From contig NC_081541.1 of the NCBI RefSeq assembly GCF_901000735.1, positions 34,986,060 to 35,050,059 on the forward strand: 64,000 bases of DNA. Reading direction: 5' to 3'. This stretch comes from Corylus avellana. Lineage: Eukaryota; Streptophyta; Magnoliopsida; Fagales; Betulaceae. Shown one piece after another: positions 37,055 to 48,802 of this stretch; within the stretch, counting starts at the first letter, position 1; each line of letters opens with the position of its first letter. The notes under the pieces were generated by a model, which saw nothing but the letters and a program-made list of their open reading frames with translations, was not told the origin of the DNA and made no database searches. Position numbers and translations under genes: made by a program.

Positions 37055-37440
37055 TGTTAGAATTCTAGTTATGTCCTTAATTGAGTAAGAGTCATATTCC
37101 TAGAAGTCAAGACCTAATCGGTCTCTTATATAATCGGTAGTCTCTTGTTTTTCTATTTAAAGGAGGAGCTATCAATAAGGAATATAGTTGATTATTATTT
37201 TGTACGATATTGTTTACTATGTTTTGAAAGTCACAACTCCCTTAAAGTTGTCATTGAAGGTTATGGCTCCCTCAAAGTAGCCAATATATCATTTCCTGTA
37301 TTTTGTACTGGTTAATTTTGCATTAAGTGGTATCAGAACCAAAGTTGCCCATCACAATACTGTTGGCCATGTCTATCAAAATCTCATCGAGTGTAGAGCA
37401 ACAAGCTATACTTAAAAAGATGTAGCCAGAGATGTAGCCA
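37055..37440 (+). mobile_element. Copia-type LTR and primer-binding site, truncated element
   Basis: An LTR-like unit of 268 bp starts tgttagaattctag and ends ttttgca (37055-37322). Five bases later tggtatcagaacc matches the plant Copia primer-binding site complementary to initiator tRNA-Met (usual form tggtatcagagc). About 100 bases of possible leader or gag start follow, then the element is lost. No protease, integrase or reverse transcriptase frame is present. Confidence 0.65.
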
Positions 37441-37469
37441 GAGTGTTAGGAAGAGAATCACTTAGGGAG

Positions 37470-37980
37470 TTTATTAATAGTACATTAATATATATATTTG
37501 GATATCACTTTAGCCCAAAAGCTTAAGTTTACTCTTTATGAGTTTGAGTCCACTTAGATATATTAACTACTCAGTTTATTTATTTTTTCTCAATGTGGGA
37601 TACAACGTTCACACATGCACTCACAACACAAAGTTCCTCGCGTGGAAGGAGAATTCATCGATCAAACTCCCTTTCACTTATGAGTCCTTCTAAAATTCTA
37701 CAAGTGTCACGAGTACAAAAGTTACACCAATTGTGAGCCACAAAGCACAACTTTGCTCCAAGAGTTATTCACACTCTTTACCGAAGCCAATTAATAATAT
37801 ATTAATATACATATTTAGATAGCATTTTAGCCCAAAAACTTAAGTTTATGGGCTTGGATTCACTTAAGTATATTAGTTATTCACTTTCTTTATTTTTCTT
37901 AACGTAAAACACAACACCCACATGTGTACTCACAACACAGAGTTCCTCACATGGAAGGAGAAATTCATCGAGCAAATTAA
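37470..37980 (+). repeat. Two diverged direct copies of a dispersed repeat
   Basis: Copy 1 about 37470-37690 and copy 2 about 37790-37980 share ttagcccaaaagcttaagttt-type, tattaactactcagtttattt-type, and cacaaagttcctcgcgtgga-type blocks. Pieces of the same kind (aaaagcttaagcctatgagt) are near 59930. Likely derived from LTR elements. Confidence 0.5.
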
Positions 37981-39573
37981 TAACCACTCTTAACCGGCAA
38001 CCACAACAATTCAAAAACCAAAAGAAATCAAAACCCAACCATCGTTGATACCCAAAACAAAGCCACCATCTATGGTTAATACTCTCTTGTAACAATTCAA
38101 TAATTGGTATAAGAGAGTATTACTCCAAGTGTAAGGAGGTGGAATTATGGACTTTTATTTAAATTTCCTGCTTGGACGAACGTTTGAAGTTGGGTTTGAA
38201 CGTACATTCGGCGGAGAAAGTTCGAGCTTGGCTTCAAACACTTGGCACATGATTATTTTATGCATAATATATACTTGTTATTACAATTCTTTTATACATG
38301 ATTATTTTGTGTATTAAATATGCGTGTTTACAACTTTTATGAAATCAATTTTAAAATAATATGAACTCTATTTTTGTGAAAACAAATGCATATAAAACAC
38401 ATTGAATAATTGCATTGTATAACATGGTTCTTCATGTATGAATGAAGACCATGAGCTACTATTATACAAGTTGACCTATAAATAATAGAGATTTATTTTT
38501 ATTATCTGGCCTTCAGTCCAATGATTTTATCGGTGACCGGTACACAATATACAGATGAGATCACAAGTATGATATTGTTAGTGGTGTGGATCACACAATA
38601 TACAAATGGCTATTTTATTATTGCAAAGTGACAAGTCTTTTGCTATGAGCTCTCTGTAAAGAGTTTATGATCGTTTGGTCTTATTTCTCTTGGAATAAGG
38701 CAGAGAAGCAAATCGTAAAGTTAATTATCAGTTAAATAATTTTTGAGGTGTTACAATCAGCCCACACTGCCGTCCTTTCATTTGCCCCCGATGACCCACC
38801 TCGTGCGTCTCTCTGTTGATCTCTCAATTGCCAACCACTGTGCCACGCCGATTGGTTTTGCACCATGCACAACCACGCTCAGGGCCCCTTGATCTCACCT
38901 TGTTACAGTGGTGCAAGAGGAACGAATAATGGCTCCGTTTTTGTTTGGCTCATTAAAAGGGAGGGGCAGTGGCAGACCAATTAAAAATATGATAAACACA
39001 CGTTAAATAAGAAATGAATGTTCTTCACTACAACCTTTGCGATTCAACAATTGGATTTTTAGAATGATGTTCTTCAACTTTAACTATTAGAGATTTAAGA
39101 GAATGCTCTTTGACATTGAAGTTTCATTATTAAAATCCAACGATGTATTACTTTTTAGGATGTCAGCTTTTCTTCTTTTGAATCGATAGTTTTTAATTTC
39201 GACATGATTCATGAATTAAAAATTTTGAAGTTAAATTACGACTCCGTAACGGATAACCAGGGTTGATAAACAACAAATGAACAATCATATTTTAGAAACA
39301 AACATATATATAATAGTCTAAATAGAAATAATCATGAAATAAATCATTTTAAACATTAGATCAATCCTTATTAAAAAAAATATGTATTCAATGATTGGTT
39401 GATATTATTACGCTATCATTGTGAAATAAAAATATAGTATCTAACATTACTTCCCAACTTTTTTCTGTACACTTGCATCTCTTGAAATATTTTAGAAACT
39501 AGTTTTATATACAGTATTCTCTAAGTAGCAAATACTCCTTAATGCAACCCAAACAATATAACCCACGAGAAAA
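37981..39573. other. Intergenic, AT-rich
   Basis: No open frame of coding character. A somewhat GC-richer stretch at 38755-38940 shows no gene. Nothing else noted. Confidence 0.4.
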
Positions 39574-39830
39574 GATGGGGTTGGCCCAAGTGTTGAAGGC
39601 CTTGGTCTTGGAGGTTTGCTTCCTTCAAAGTCCAAGGTTCAATAACTCTTGGGTGCAAACAATCTCTTGGGGCCACATTCCTTAGTTAAGAGCCAGCCAT
39701 TTACCAAGTTCTGTGTAGGAAAATTTTCGAAAGTGCAGTGCACGAGACCGAGATTTACTCTACATGGGTGGGTCCTAAGGGCCCTGCCTTATAAAAGTTC
39801 TCGATATAATAATAATAATAAAAAAAAATG
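39574..39830 (+). mobile_element. tRNA-derived SINE
   Basis: The head holds RNA polymerase III promoter elements: an A-box-like tggcccaagtg (about 39582) and a B-box-like ggttcaataactc (about 39637). A tRNA-unrelated body follows, and the tail is (aat)n with an A run (about 39807-39829). Length of about 250 bp fits a plant SINE. The phrase ttgaaggccttggtcttgg and the gggtgcaaacaatctcttgg block are familiar from plant SINE copies. No clear target duplication. Confidence 0.7.
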
Positions 39831-40099
39831 GTTCACCATAAATATAAACTTTCTTAAAGTATTATTATTTTTTTTTTCAAATAACAAGTATGTAGGGGCC
39901 ACGTTCAGAATTTTCCTTAAAATTGTTTTTTTGGAAGGGTTTGGTGAAGAAAGGTCAACTGGTCAAACTTGAAAAAGAAAAGGAAAACGTGAAAAAAAAA
40001 AAAAAAAATGATGGGAAAGAATGTCATTTAAGCTCAACAACTATACAATAATGGTTATTTATTTTTATTTTTTTAAAAAGAAAAAGATGCCAAAAAAAA

Positions 40100-41765
40100 A
40101 AAAAAAAAAGGAGTGGGAAAGATTGCTGGAAGAGGAATTTGAAGACCTTAATCTCAGAAAAAAAAAAAAAAAAGTTTGTTTTTTTTTTTTTGTAAAAATC
40201 TAGTCAACCGTGGAAGTTTAAGGTGGATTGTGGAAGTAAGGTGGGAATTGTTAGGGGAGGGGAATGATGTAATCCTACCCTAGAGTTGGTTAGTCCAATA
40301 AAGAGTATATATATCTCCATAGATCTCCAAGTCCAATACGAAGTAGATCTCTAATTCGGATTCTTTTCTTAACTGAGTCAGAATCTTAGTCATTTTCTTA
40401 ATTGAATTGGTCCTAGTTCAAGAAGTCAAAAGATTAAATTTAATGTGCATTTTAAATGTTTATAGACAATTGACATTATTTTAAATGGGTTAGAGAATAT
40501 TTCCTTCGTATTAGTTTGAAAGAAATTTCTGTCATTCTATTTATATGAGGAACTATCAATAATCAATAATCAATAATGAAGAATGATTAATTATTATTTT
40601 CTACAATATGGTAATGGTCAACTTTAGAGAGAGAAAAAAAAATAAATAATAAAGAAGCAAAAGAAGAAGATGCCCCCAAAAAAAGTGGGGAAGATTGCTG
40701 GAAGACGAAATTACTATCAATAATCAATAATGAAGAATGATTGATTATTATTTTCTACAATATGGTAATGGTCAACTTTAGAGAGAGAAAAAAAAATAAA
40801 TAATAAAGAAGCAAAAGAAGAAGATGCCCCCAAAAAAAGTGGGGAAGATTGCTGGAAGACGAAATTGAAGACCTTAATCTCAAAAGAGAGATGATAAAAA
40901 TCATTTTTCATTCTACCTTTCAACGATCTCCGTATAGTAAATGGGTCAATCCACAATTGAATTTGTGTGAGACTCACGTGAGTCTACAAATTCAATAGTT
41001 ATAAAAAAAAAAGATAGTTAAAAGATGCAGGTCGAGAGAATAATATGTGATATGTCTTGTCTTAGAAAGACGACTGTTTGCCTATTTCATGTCCCCTTTG
41101 AAAGAAAAAGAAGAAGATTTGTTCCTGTCAACTAGTCAAAGTTTAAGGTGGACTGTGAAAGCAACGTTGGAATTGTTAGGTTTGTTTTTGGTAAAGATCC
41201 AGTCAACCGGTCAAAGTTTAAGGTGGACCGTGGAAGCAATGGGAGAATTATTAGGGGAGGGGAATGTAATCCTGCACCTGAGTTGGAGTCTAAGAAGAAG
41301 TATATTTCTATAGACCTCCAAGTTAAATACGAAGTATATTTCTAATTTGCATTCCTATCTTAATAGAGTCAGAATCTTAGTTATTACCTTAATTGAGTCC
41401 GTCCTAATTTTAGAAGTCAAAAGCTAATTAATAGATGAGTTAGGAAAAGATGGAGCGTTCCAAAGTAATAATTATAGGTGGACCGTGGAAGCAATGGGAG
41501 AATTATTAGGGGAGGGGAATGATGTAATCCTAAATCTTACACCTGAGTTGGAGTCTTAGAAGGAGTATATTTCTATAGATCTCCAAGTCCAATACGAAGT
41601 ATATCTCTAATTTGGATTCTTTTCTTAAAAGAGTTAGAATCTTAGTTATTACCTTTTTTTTTTTTTTTTTTTAGTTATTACCTTAATTGAGTCCATCCTA
41701 GTCCCAGAAGTCAAAAGCTAATTGGTGAATGAGTTGGGAAAAAATGGATGTGACAATAAAATTAT
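40100..41765 (+). repeat. Cluster of LTR-derived direct and tandem repeats
   Basis: Blocks of one pattern recur at about 40215-40440, 41205-41430 and 41475-41745: aattgttaggggaggggaat-like, tatttctatagatctccaag, tccaatacgaagtatat, agagttagaatcttagttat, ccttaattgagtcc, agaagtcaaaagctaattgg. They resemble the LTR at 37055. In addition a 154-bp unit is tandemly duplicated: 40555-40714 and 40715-40868 share atgaagaatgatt, atatggtaatggtcaacttt, and agattgctggaagacgaaat with very few differences, so this duplication is recent. Confidence 0.7.
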
Positions 41766-41871
41766 ATTATACAACTTGATGATGTAATAATAAAAATTAA
41801 CCGTTAAATTAATACTTATAAAAAAAAATTTAATTATTGATTTTTCGCTATCACGTTATCCTATACTATAT

Positions 41872-42270
41872 ATTACGTCAACCAAGACTTGGAGTTTGGC
41901 TCTACCTTGTGGATTGCCATTTTGCACTTCCATCGATTCTTCTTTCGCCATCATGGCTGCAAGTGTAGAAAATTGCACAGAAAATGTAACGTCAAAGAAA
42001 AATTTTCTTCTTCATTTGAACTTCCGTCAGTTCTTCTTCCGCCATCATCACAACTCTACGTACCTTGTGGATTACGTCAACCAAGAGTGGGAGTTGATCT
42101 ACCTTGTGGAATATTGCATTTTCTTTGCCATTTTGCACTTCCATCAATTCTTTATTATTTTTGGCATTTTCTTCCGCTTCATTTTCTTTAGCATTTTACA
42201 TTTTCGACACTTGACAGCCATGATGGCGAAAGAAGATAGAATTGATGGAAGTGCAATATGGCAAAGATGC
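41872..42270. repeat. Composite direct and inverted repeat 3' of the TNL gene
   Basis: Direct copies of attacgtcaaccaag begin at 41872 and 42071 (period about 199) and carry ggagtt, taccttgtgga, and ttgcacttccatc blocks. In addition, a segment at 41922-41958 (ttgcacttccatcgattctt, ctttcgccatcatggctg) recurs in reverse complement at 42215-42262 (cagccatgatggcgaaag, tagaattgatggaagtgcaa). A transcript would fold into a hairpin with an arm of about 45 bp. Non-coding as far as seen; the 145-codon frame at 41896 simply runs through the repeats. Confidence 0.65.
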
Positions 42271-42445
42271 TGGTTTCAGATCCTCCTGTTAGATAGAAAG
42301 GACATTTATTCTTCAATATTTTTGGATGAATAAACAGTTTATAGGAACGAAAAATGAAAATTTCAACAGTTGGGGGCATGGCATATTTCAAATTTCAACA
42401 ATTATACAATACATGTGAGATAATTAGATGACATATATCTTAGAA

Positions 42446-45173
42446 CTATTCAAAACGAAACTTCTGGTACCTCCTCATAAAAGAATAAAACAAATAGTAC
42501 TCATTTTCCTCTGCAGCAAGCTTTTTCAGTAAAATTTGTGAATCATTAATTTGATTTGGAGATCCTCTTTTTCTCTTTTTGGAGATCCCCTTTGATTCAT
42601 TTCCATCCGCAACCCCAACTCCATCATATAGTAGACAAACCCCTATATTTTTAACAATGGTATCAGGTCCCCAATCTATAAACATCTCAACTTCATCACC
42701 ATCCTCAAAATCTTTTGTAATTTGAAAATTGCGTAGCAATAGATGATCTCCCTTGGGGAATGGGCCAGGACTTGATTCTGGCAATTGATAGGCCAGAATA
42801 TTATTTTTGGTATGGTTGATAATTGACATTTTACCGCTATATGAACATAATACTAGAACACGTGATGAAAAGACAACACATACACCAAACCCTTTCAGCA
42901 TCTGATCATCAATATGTACTTCAAAACGTATAGAGGGTCCCTCACCCTTATGTGTGAACCAATCAGGAATTTGATTGCCGGGGAGAAAAATGCCAAACGC
43001 ATTATATGTTCCAAGCGTAGCCCATTCCTGTTACGTAAGGAAGAACAATAAGTGGTGATTTAACGTACGTAATATTATATAAGAGGAAGAGAAACTCGTA
43101 CCTGTAGAAAGCTTTGCTTAGAAGTATTTGTTAGATTTCTGCACCCTCCCATGTCAACAAATCTAATGGGGTTTGACCTCTTTTCCAGACCTGGAATTTC
43201 AAATAATTTACGGCAGTTGGTAAGGAACAAGCCAAGCATATTTGAGAGCATTGAGAGATTCGGCATTCTTTCTAGCGCCGTGCAGTTTTCTGCACGTAGA
43301 GAAATCAAACTTGGTGGTAAATTCGGAATTGATTTAAGCTTTCTGCAACTGTCCAATCTAAGCTTTTCAAGCTTCAAAAGACCACTTAGGCTTGATGGTA
43401 GGCTTTCGAAATTATTGGATCTTAAATCTAAAATTTGAAGAGAACATAAACTCCAAAGATCTGTAGGAATTGTGTCATCTGATAAATTGCACTTCTTGAG
43501 ACATAAATGTGTTAGTGAGTTCAAGCCTTGTAGTGCAGTGGGCAATAGATTGTTTGAGTCGAGGCATTTCCTTGGTGATATCCAGGACCAAAATAGTGAA
43601 GGCAATGACTTAGACGGTGATCCTTTACACCCACATAGAGATAAATATTTGAGGTTCTTTAGTTGCACTATGGTAAAAGGCACTTGTCTTATAGCAGTTC
43701 TATCTGCACAAAGAGTTATCAAGGATTCAATCTCCCCCAAGTCGTCAGCCAAATTGTCAATTTTAGAACACCCAGAAAGAATAAGAGTTTCAAGAGACTT
43801 CAACTTATAGAAACTCCTTGGCAGACATTTAAGGCATTTGCAATCTTTCAAATTCACCAAAACAAGATTACTAAGATCTCCAATGGAGTGGTGAACCTCA
43901 AACAAACTTGTACAATCTTCGAGTATTAATTGCTCAAGATTGGGGAGTCTTGAAAAGTCAGGGGTCTGGCTCAGATAATGCGAATGACTGAGATTTATAA
44001 TTTTCATCTTCTCAAACAACTGCTAAACAAATGATAAAATAAATAATGAAAAGGAAGGAAATCACAATATTAGAGCTTAGAACATCAAGACTCATTAATT
44101 AAAGTTTAAAATTTCATTATACCTTGGGAACTTTCCAAACTTGTCTGAGATTACTATATTGCAAGTCAATCACAACTAGGTTTCTTGGATAAAAGTCGTT
44201 TGGCATACACTTTAGAGGGAATCCATGCCAACGGAGCCACCTTAATTCTTTGGGAAGATATTTATAGTCTCCAGTGAGTTGTACATGATCAAGTTGAAGT
44301 AATCTCAGTCTTTGCATATTTATAAATGCTCTTGAATTGAAATTCACCTTATTTAAACTCGGCAATTCTAAAGTAAGTCCTTCAATTGCTTTTGTTCCCT
44401 ATAAAAAACAAGAACTGCGTGAGACAAGTGATCAGTCTAGCAAAACACATGCTTGCAATGTGTGACGCATAAGATTGACTACGTCAACTATAGTTTGAAA
44501 TCTTATTCTATAATTTTTGGGATAAGTGGTGATATAAATTTGAGTTATATCACCACTTATCCTAGAAGTTTAGGACAATTGATTATTTAACATAGTATTA
44601 AGCTTTTAGGGCAATTGTTGATTTAATATGGTTTCAGAGCAAATGTCCTGAGTTCAAACATTGTCTCTATAATTTACTTCCTATTTCTATTGAATATTTC
44701 ACATACTGGATCTCGATCACTTATTGAAGTGATAGAATACTAATTAAATAATTAAATTCATTATTTCTTATAAACAAAAACTTTTGGCATAAATGGTGGT
44801 TTTAACAATTTCAGCCAACCAAAATGCTTTCTTGTTTATCATTTCATTTATTTGACATTGCTTAATATAATGTAATCATGTTTGCAAGTACAAAAACAGT
44901 AGAATGATGTTAGCAAAGAAAACAAGTGTTCCCATTTTCAGAAAAGGAACAGAGGGATTACAAGTGATTGACTTGAATTAGTATGCATTTGCTTTCGAAT
45001 AACACATGTATTAGAAAACAAAATGCTCTATTTTTTTTTAATTGTTTCAATAGAGAAAGTTCTTATTACCTCGTGCTTTGTCAATATATCAAATGCATCC
45101 TCATTAAGCCATAATCTACTCCATTTCTTGGGTTCGTTGGGCCATTTTTCACGAACAATTTGTCTTCCCATGT
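42446..45173 (-). CDS. TIR-NBS-LRR resistance protein, 3' part only
   Basis: Minus-strand exons 45070-45173 (end of NBS: MGRQIVREKWPNEPKKWSR), 44123-44398 (linker), 43102-44019 (LRR, 306 residues) and 42446-43027 (C-terminal domain, 193 residues and stop). TIR and most of the NBS are lost at the N gap. The linker exon has the same length (276) and splice sites as in the neighbouring TNL and about 80% protein identity to it, so the two are tandem paralogues. LRR blocks such as LKSLETLILSGCSKIDNL, LTHLCLKKCNLSDD and LQILDLRSNNFESLPSSL are regular. The last exon begins with the post-LRR (C-JID) signature GIFLPGNQIPDWF, used by TNLs for direct effector contact, and carries a basic KKRKRG that could be a nuclear signal. 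All visible exons are open, so an intact gene is likely. Confidence 0.92.
44399..45069 (-). other. Intron between the NBS and linker exons of the second TNL
   Basis: A GT-AG intron (CACGAG|gtaataag to tttttatag). It is 671 bases, longer than the corresponding 342-base intron in the neighbouring TNL (32959-33300), so an insertion is likely; 44500-44760 is the non-matching part, with a short inverted repeat around 44537-44575. Confidence 0.6.
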
Positions 45174-45273
45174 NNNNNNNNNNNNNNNNNNNNNNNNNNN
45201 NNNNNNNNNNNNNNNNNNNNNNNNNNNNNNNNNNNNNNNNNNNNNNNNNNNNNNNNNNNNNNNNNNNNNNNNN
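45174..45273. other. Assembly gap 2 (100 N)
   Basis: Exactly 100 N; interrupts the NBS exon of the second TNL on its left. The sequence to the right is unrelated to TNLs, so the join is not supported by gene continuity. Confidence 0.99.
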
Positions 45274-45585
45274 TAGGCATCGGGTTGCACCTGTTCATCT
45301 AACACTGTGGACTTTACCGAGGGTCCACGTGTCAACAATATATTGGGGAACAGTAAATAAGACATTTATGCAGATATATCTAATATTCCGAGAGTGCTTC
45401 CCGAAATTCTATATTCATGGAAGGCTCGGCTTATCGAGCCTTCTAACCGAGCGTTATTTACTAGACTTTAGTGGGCCTAAAATAACCGAGTGTAAACATG
45501 GTGAATAGTAAAAATGACCGAGTTCTAGGGATGGGCCGAGAAATTGTTTTATCGAGCCCAACTCAGCTGATCCATGACCCAACAA
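45274..45585. other. Unique end of the small contig
   Basis: About 310 bases with several cgagc/gccgag motifs (for example ctcggcttatcgagcc, gatgggccgagaaat). They have no counterpart next to the left arm. LTR-like in style but not assigned. No gene seen. Confidence 0.4.
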
Positions 45586-45844
45586 ACTTGATTTCCCCTA
45601 TTTTTTTTTTTTTTAAAAAAAAAAGAAAATATAACAAATAAGATGATAATTTAAGAAAGAAAGTGCCATAGCCCGGGAGCAATTGTAGAAAATATTTTTT
45701 AATAAATCTTTTAACATAAGAAAGGACTTTATAAGTAATTCTATGCAACTGATTGGTTTCAGAGGTTAATAGGAAAAATAATTAAAATTTATGGGGAAAA
45801 TAAATAAAATAGTGTTAACATGAAGGACGAATCTGAAATTATGA

Positions 45845-46050
45845 GGGGTTAGGGTTTCGGCAGGGACTATAAATACTGGCTATTGGCACATAGCCGATTG
45901 AAGGTCAAGACTCCACAGTCCAAATCGCAGCAAAAAACCCTAGTCTGAAGAGTATCGATGGGGATCGATCGGCTGCAACGAGGGCTGCCGCCGCCTCTGC
46001 AATGGGCAGCTCTCATTGCACCGCCCGAGTTGTTTTTCTGAATCTTCATC
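45845..46050 (+). promoter_or_regulatory. Putative promoter with TATA and telo boxes (right arm)
   Basis: Copy of the minus-strand segment at 31720-31950, here on the plus strand: ggttagggtttcgg, tataaata at 45868-45875, aaaaaaccctagtctg, then an ATG at about 45957 with a short frame. Same interpretation and doubts. Confidence 0.35.
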
Positions 46051-48516
46051 TTTCTTTTTTTTGTTGTTGTTTATTTGTTATTGTATACGAAAGAGGTGAG
46101 GTGCCTTCATAATCCCAGTTAAGCTCAAGCCTTAGTGCTTACCTGATTCATGGGAGGCCAAAACCAAAGCTGGAGGTTTCGCTGATTAACGCCTTCTTTA
46201 TTATCACTTTGAGGCGTTTACTTAGTAACTTTTCCACACATCCTTTTTTTCATTTTCCTTCTACTTTTTTTTTTTTTTTTGGCTGTTTTGGAAATGGGTT
46301 TTCTGAAATCTACAAGGTTTTTCTTTTTTCTTTCTGAAATCAAAGTTTAACGTGTGTTGCTGATAAACAATCTGAAAACCTGAGTTGAGGCCAAGCGAAA
46401 AGTCATGAAGAGAAACTAAAGAAAGATCAACTTCTCCTAATTGATGATTGCAGGCTACTGCAATGGACTTCCCCTCAAGAATGTTATACAGCTATCCTTT
46501 AAAGAAGGATCAACTTCCATCTAAAATGCTAATTACGGACCATTTTGCTTCTTTGCTCCGCTTTATTCCCTTCCTTTTTCTTGTGGTAAATAAAAGTTTT
46601 TATTACCAAAAAACCATTATAAACAATAAATTTCTTTAGATTCTATTTGCCGAAATTGCAATTTTAAACAAAAATTGCTTAGAATATATAAATTGGAAAT
46701 GTGTTTTCCTAAAAATTGTATAGTTTAAGAATGTATAAAAATATACACAATTCTAAAGGCTAAATTAGCAAAATCACAATTTTATCAAATGCTTTACTCT
46801 CTTTTAAAAAATTGAAATTGCAAATTCCGGCCAACTCTTAGAATTTTCAATTTAATCTATTAAGTTAACTTTTTTTTTTTGTTAATAAACTGCTCTCATT
46901 CAACAACAAAAAAGATTACAACAGGAAAAACAAAAAGAACAGCAACAGGAAACAAAAAGAAAATACATGCCTAACAGAAAAAACAGATCTACTAGACATC
47001 TAGCAACTCAAAGTTCTGGAAGGATAAAGTAACATGTGGATGCAGCTGATAAAAGCCACAGCGTACTTTGATGTATAAAACCATCATAGGTAAAAAAAAA
47101 CTCCTATAAACTTAAAACTACACAAACTTCCAAAGAAACTGTGAAGATTAAGATATATGATAAGGAAGAAACATAACAAGCCCAACAAGATATGTTTAAA
47201 CGAAAAGCTACAAGAGAACACAAAAGATAAAAACACATAAAATAATAGTGTCGGAGGATGGCAGGGCGGAGGATGAGGGAGCACGCCGGTAGAGGACTCC
47301 GGACCGCTGCTCACGTGTCGGCGCATGTGGAACACGCTCCGGCGCATGATGGCCGGATTGAGACGATTCTGGTGGCAGCAGATAGCGGAAGAGCCCAGTA
47401 ACATGGTTGGGTGGCGTGTGAAGGCCCGAGACTTCTTGAAATTGATAGATTTGAATTTAAAAAAACCAAATCTAAAAATTTCAAGAAGAAAGCGGAACAG
47501 ATGCTTGGAGCTGCAGGAGGAGATGGAGAGTAGACCTGCAACGGTGGAGGAGCATACAACAGCTATTGTTACAAGATAAAATACCTAAGGATAAAGCCTC
47601 CGAAGAGGCCAGAGGTGCCTTCAAGAAGGCAGATTTTGCCTCAATTGTACGTTTCAAATTCGCAAATTCAAGCCGACTCTTAGAATTTTTGATTTAATCT
47701 ATTAAGGACATTTTTTTTTTCTTTTTTACATATCCATATAAGAGAGGGGAAAAAATAATTCCATCTAGTGACTTCTACTTCATGAAACCTAGTCTCCAAC
47801 CATTGACATTTGTTTTTAGAAGACTTAATTCTCACGTGTTAAAATGTTAATGTTATTAAAAATCATATAATCTAAGTTCAGTTTCAAAGACCTAATTTGA
47901 GGAAAACTTTCATCCTCACGGCTCTTAAAGAGAGCACACAGCCCGAGATCACAAGGCTTTCATATACAGCGAGAGAACACATGCCAAGACAGAAAACTAC
48001 GCAGCTGCAGAAGACCAACGGGGCTTTCAAACACCTAGAGAGAAAACAATCTCAAATTGAAATCTACACTAGCTGCATGAGGGTCTACATGGCCATTGCC
48101 TTTCATCTTAGCATTTCTTTTTTCTTCCGATATGTCATTTCGAGTTTGGCTCGTGTCCTGTTATTCAATAATGTCTTATTGTTATTGAATATGGACGGTC
48201 AAGACATGTCCAAGCATTGAGCGGATTTGTGCTAAAAATAGTTGGTTTTAATCCGGACCGTCCAGGATGCAAGCCGAACTCCAAATTGATGTTAAGTGGC
48301 CAATATCAAATCAGCATCAGTGACTACATCTAAAGAAACAAATAATGTGATGGTGGTAAATGCATTTTTCTTTGACCAACTAATCAAGTGGCATATCCAT
48401 AGATTAATAAAATCATAAGCATCTACGTGATATCATTGCTCAAACAAAATTTCCAATCTGAAAAATTGGCTCTCAACAGCGATGGTAAATTGTCCCCACA
48501 TCTAACGGTTCTAAAG

Positions 48517-48564
48517 CTACTTGTTGTATAGGTGGACGCCAGTGAAGATGAAGAAACCTGCCAT
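48517..48564 (-). pseudogene. Duplicated OST48 exon 13 fragment
   Basis: Identical to the 48-base terminal OST48 exon (codons [15 protein letters not shown] and stop), with the acceptor tttgatgcag and the intron sequence upstream up to the N gap. No other OST48 exon follows within the window, so as placed it is a non-functional fragment. It could instead be the other allele of the real exon misplaced in the scaffold. Confidence 0.85.
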
Positions 48565-48702
48565 CTGCATCAAAATTTAAACTTTCATATTAAATTCCAG
48601 AAAAAAGGAGATTAAATTAAACATGAGACCATATCAATCTAGTGTGTACAAATCCAAAATTGTAACAATCAAACTTTGACATTGTACATCTCCAAGAGAG
48701 AT

Positions 48703-48802
48703 NNNNNNNNNNNNNNNNNNNNNNNNNNNNNNNNNNNNNNNNNNNNNNNNNNNNNNNNNNNNNNNNNNNNNNNNNNNNNNNNNNNNNNNNNNNNNNNNNN
48801 NN
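48703..48802. other. Assembly gap 3 (100 N)
   Basis: Exactly 100 N, immediately after the right arm. Sequence beyond it is unrelated to OST48 intron 12. Confidence 0.99.

Larger units (their letters stand above)
45586..48702 (-). repeat. Right arm of the large inverted duplication
   Basis: Reverse complement of 29076-32226, almost identical throughout and running up to the third N gap. The contig that carries it (45274-48702) is only 3.4 kb and bounded by N on both sides. It lacks the long (TA)n tract of the left arm and differs by scattered substitutions, as two haplotypes or a very recent duplication would. Confidence 0.93.

Noticed and set aside
41896..42333. 145-codon frame on the plus strand
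   Set aside because: It runs through direct and inverted repeat units; no recognisable protein.
37055..42445. A complete LTR retrotransposon between the TNL genes
   Set aside because: Only an LTR with primer-binding site and decayed LTR-like blocks are present; no gag-pol frame of any length.
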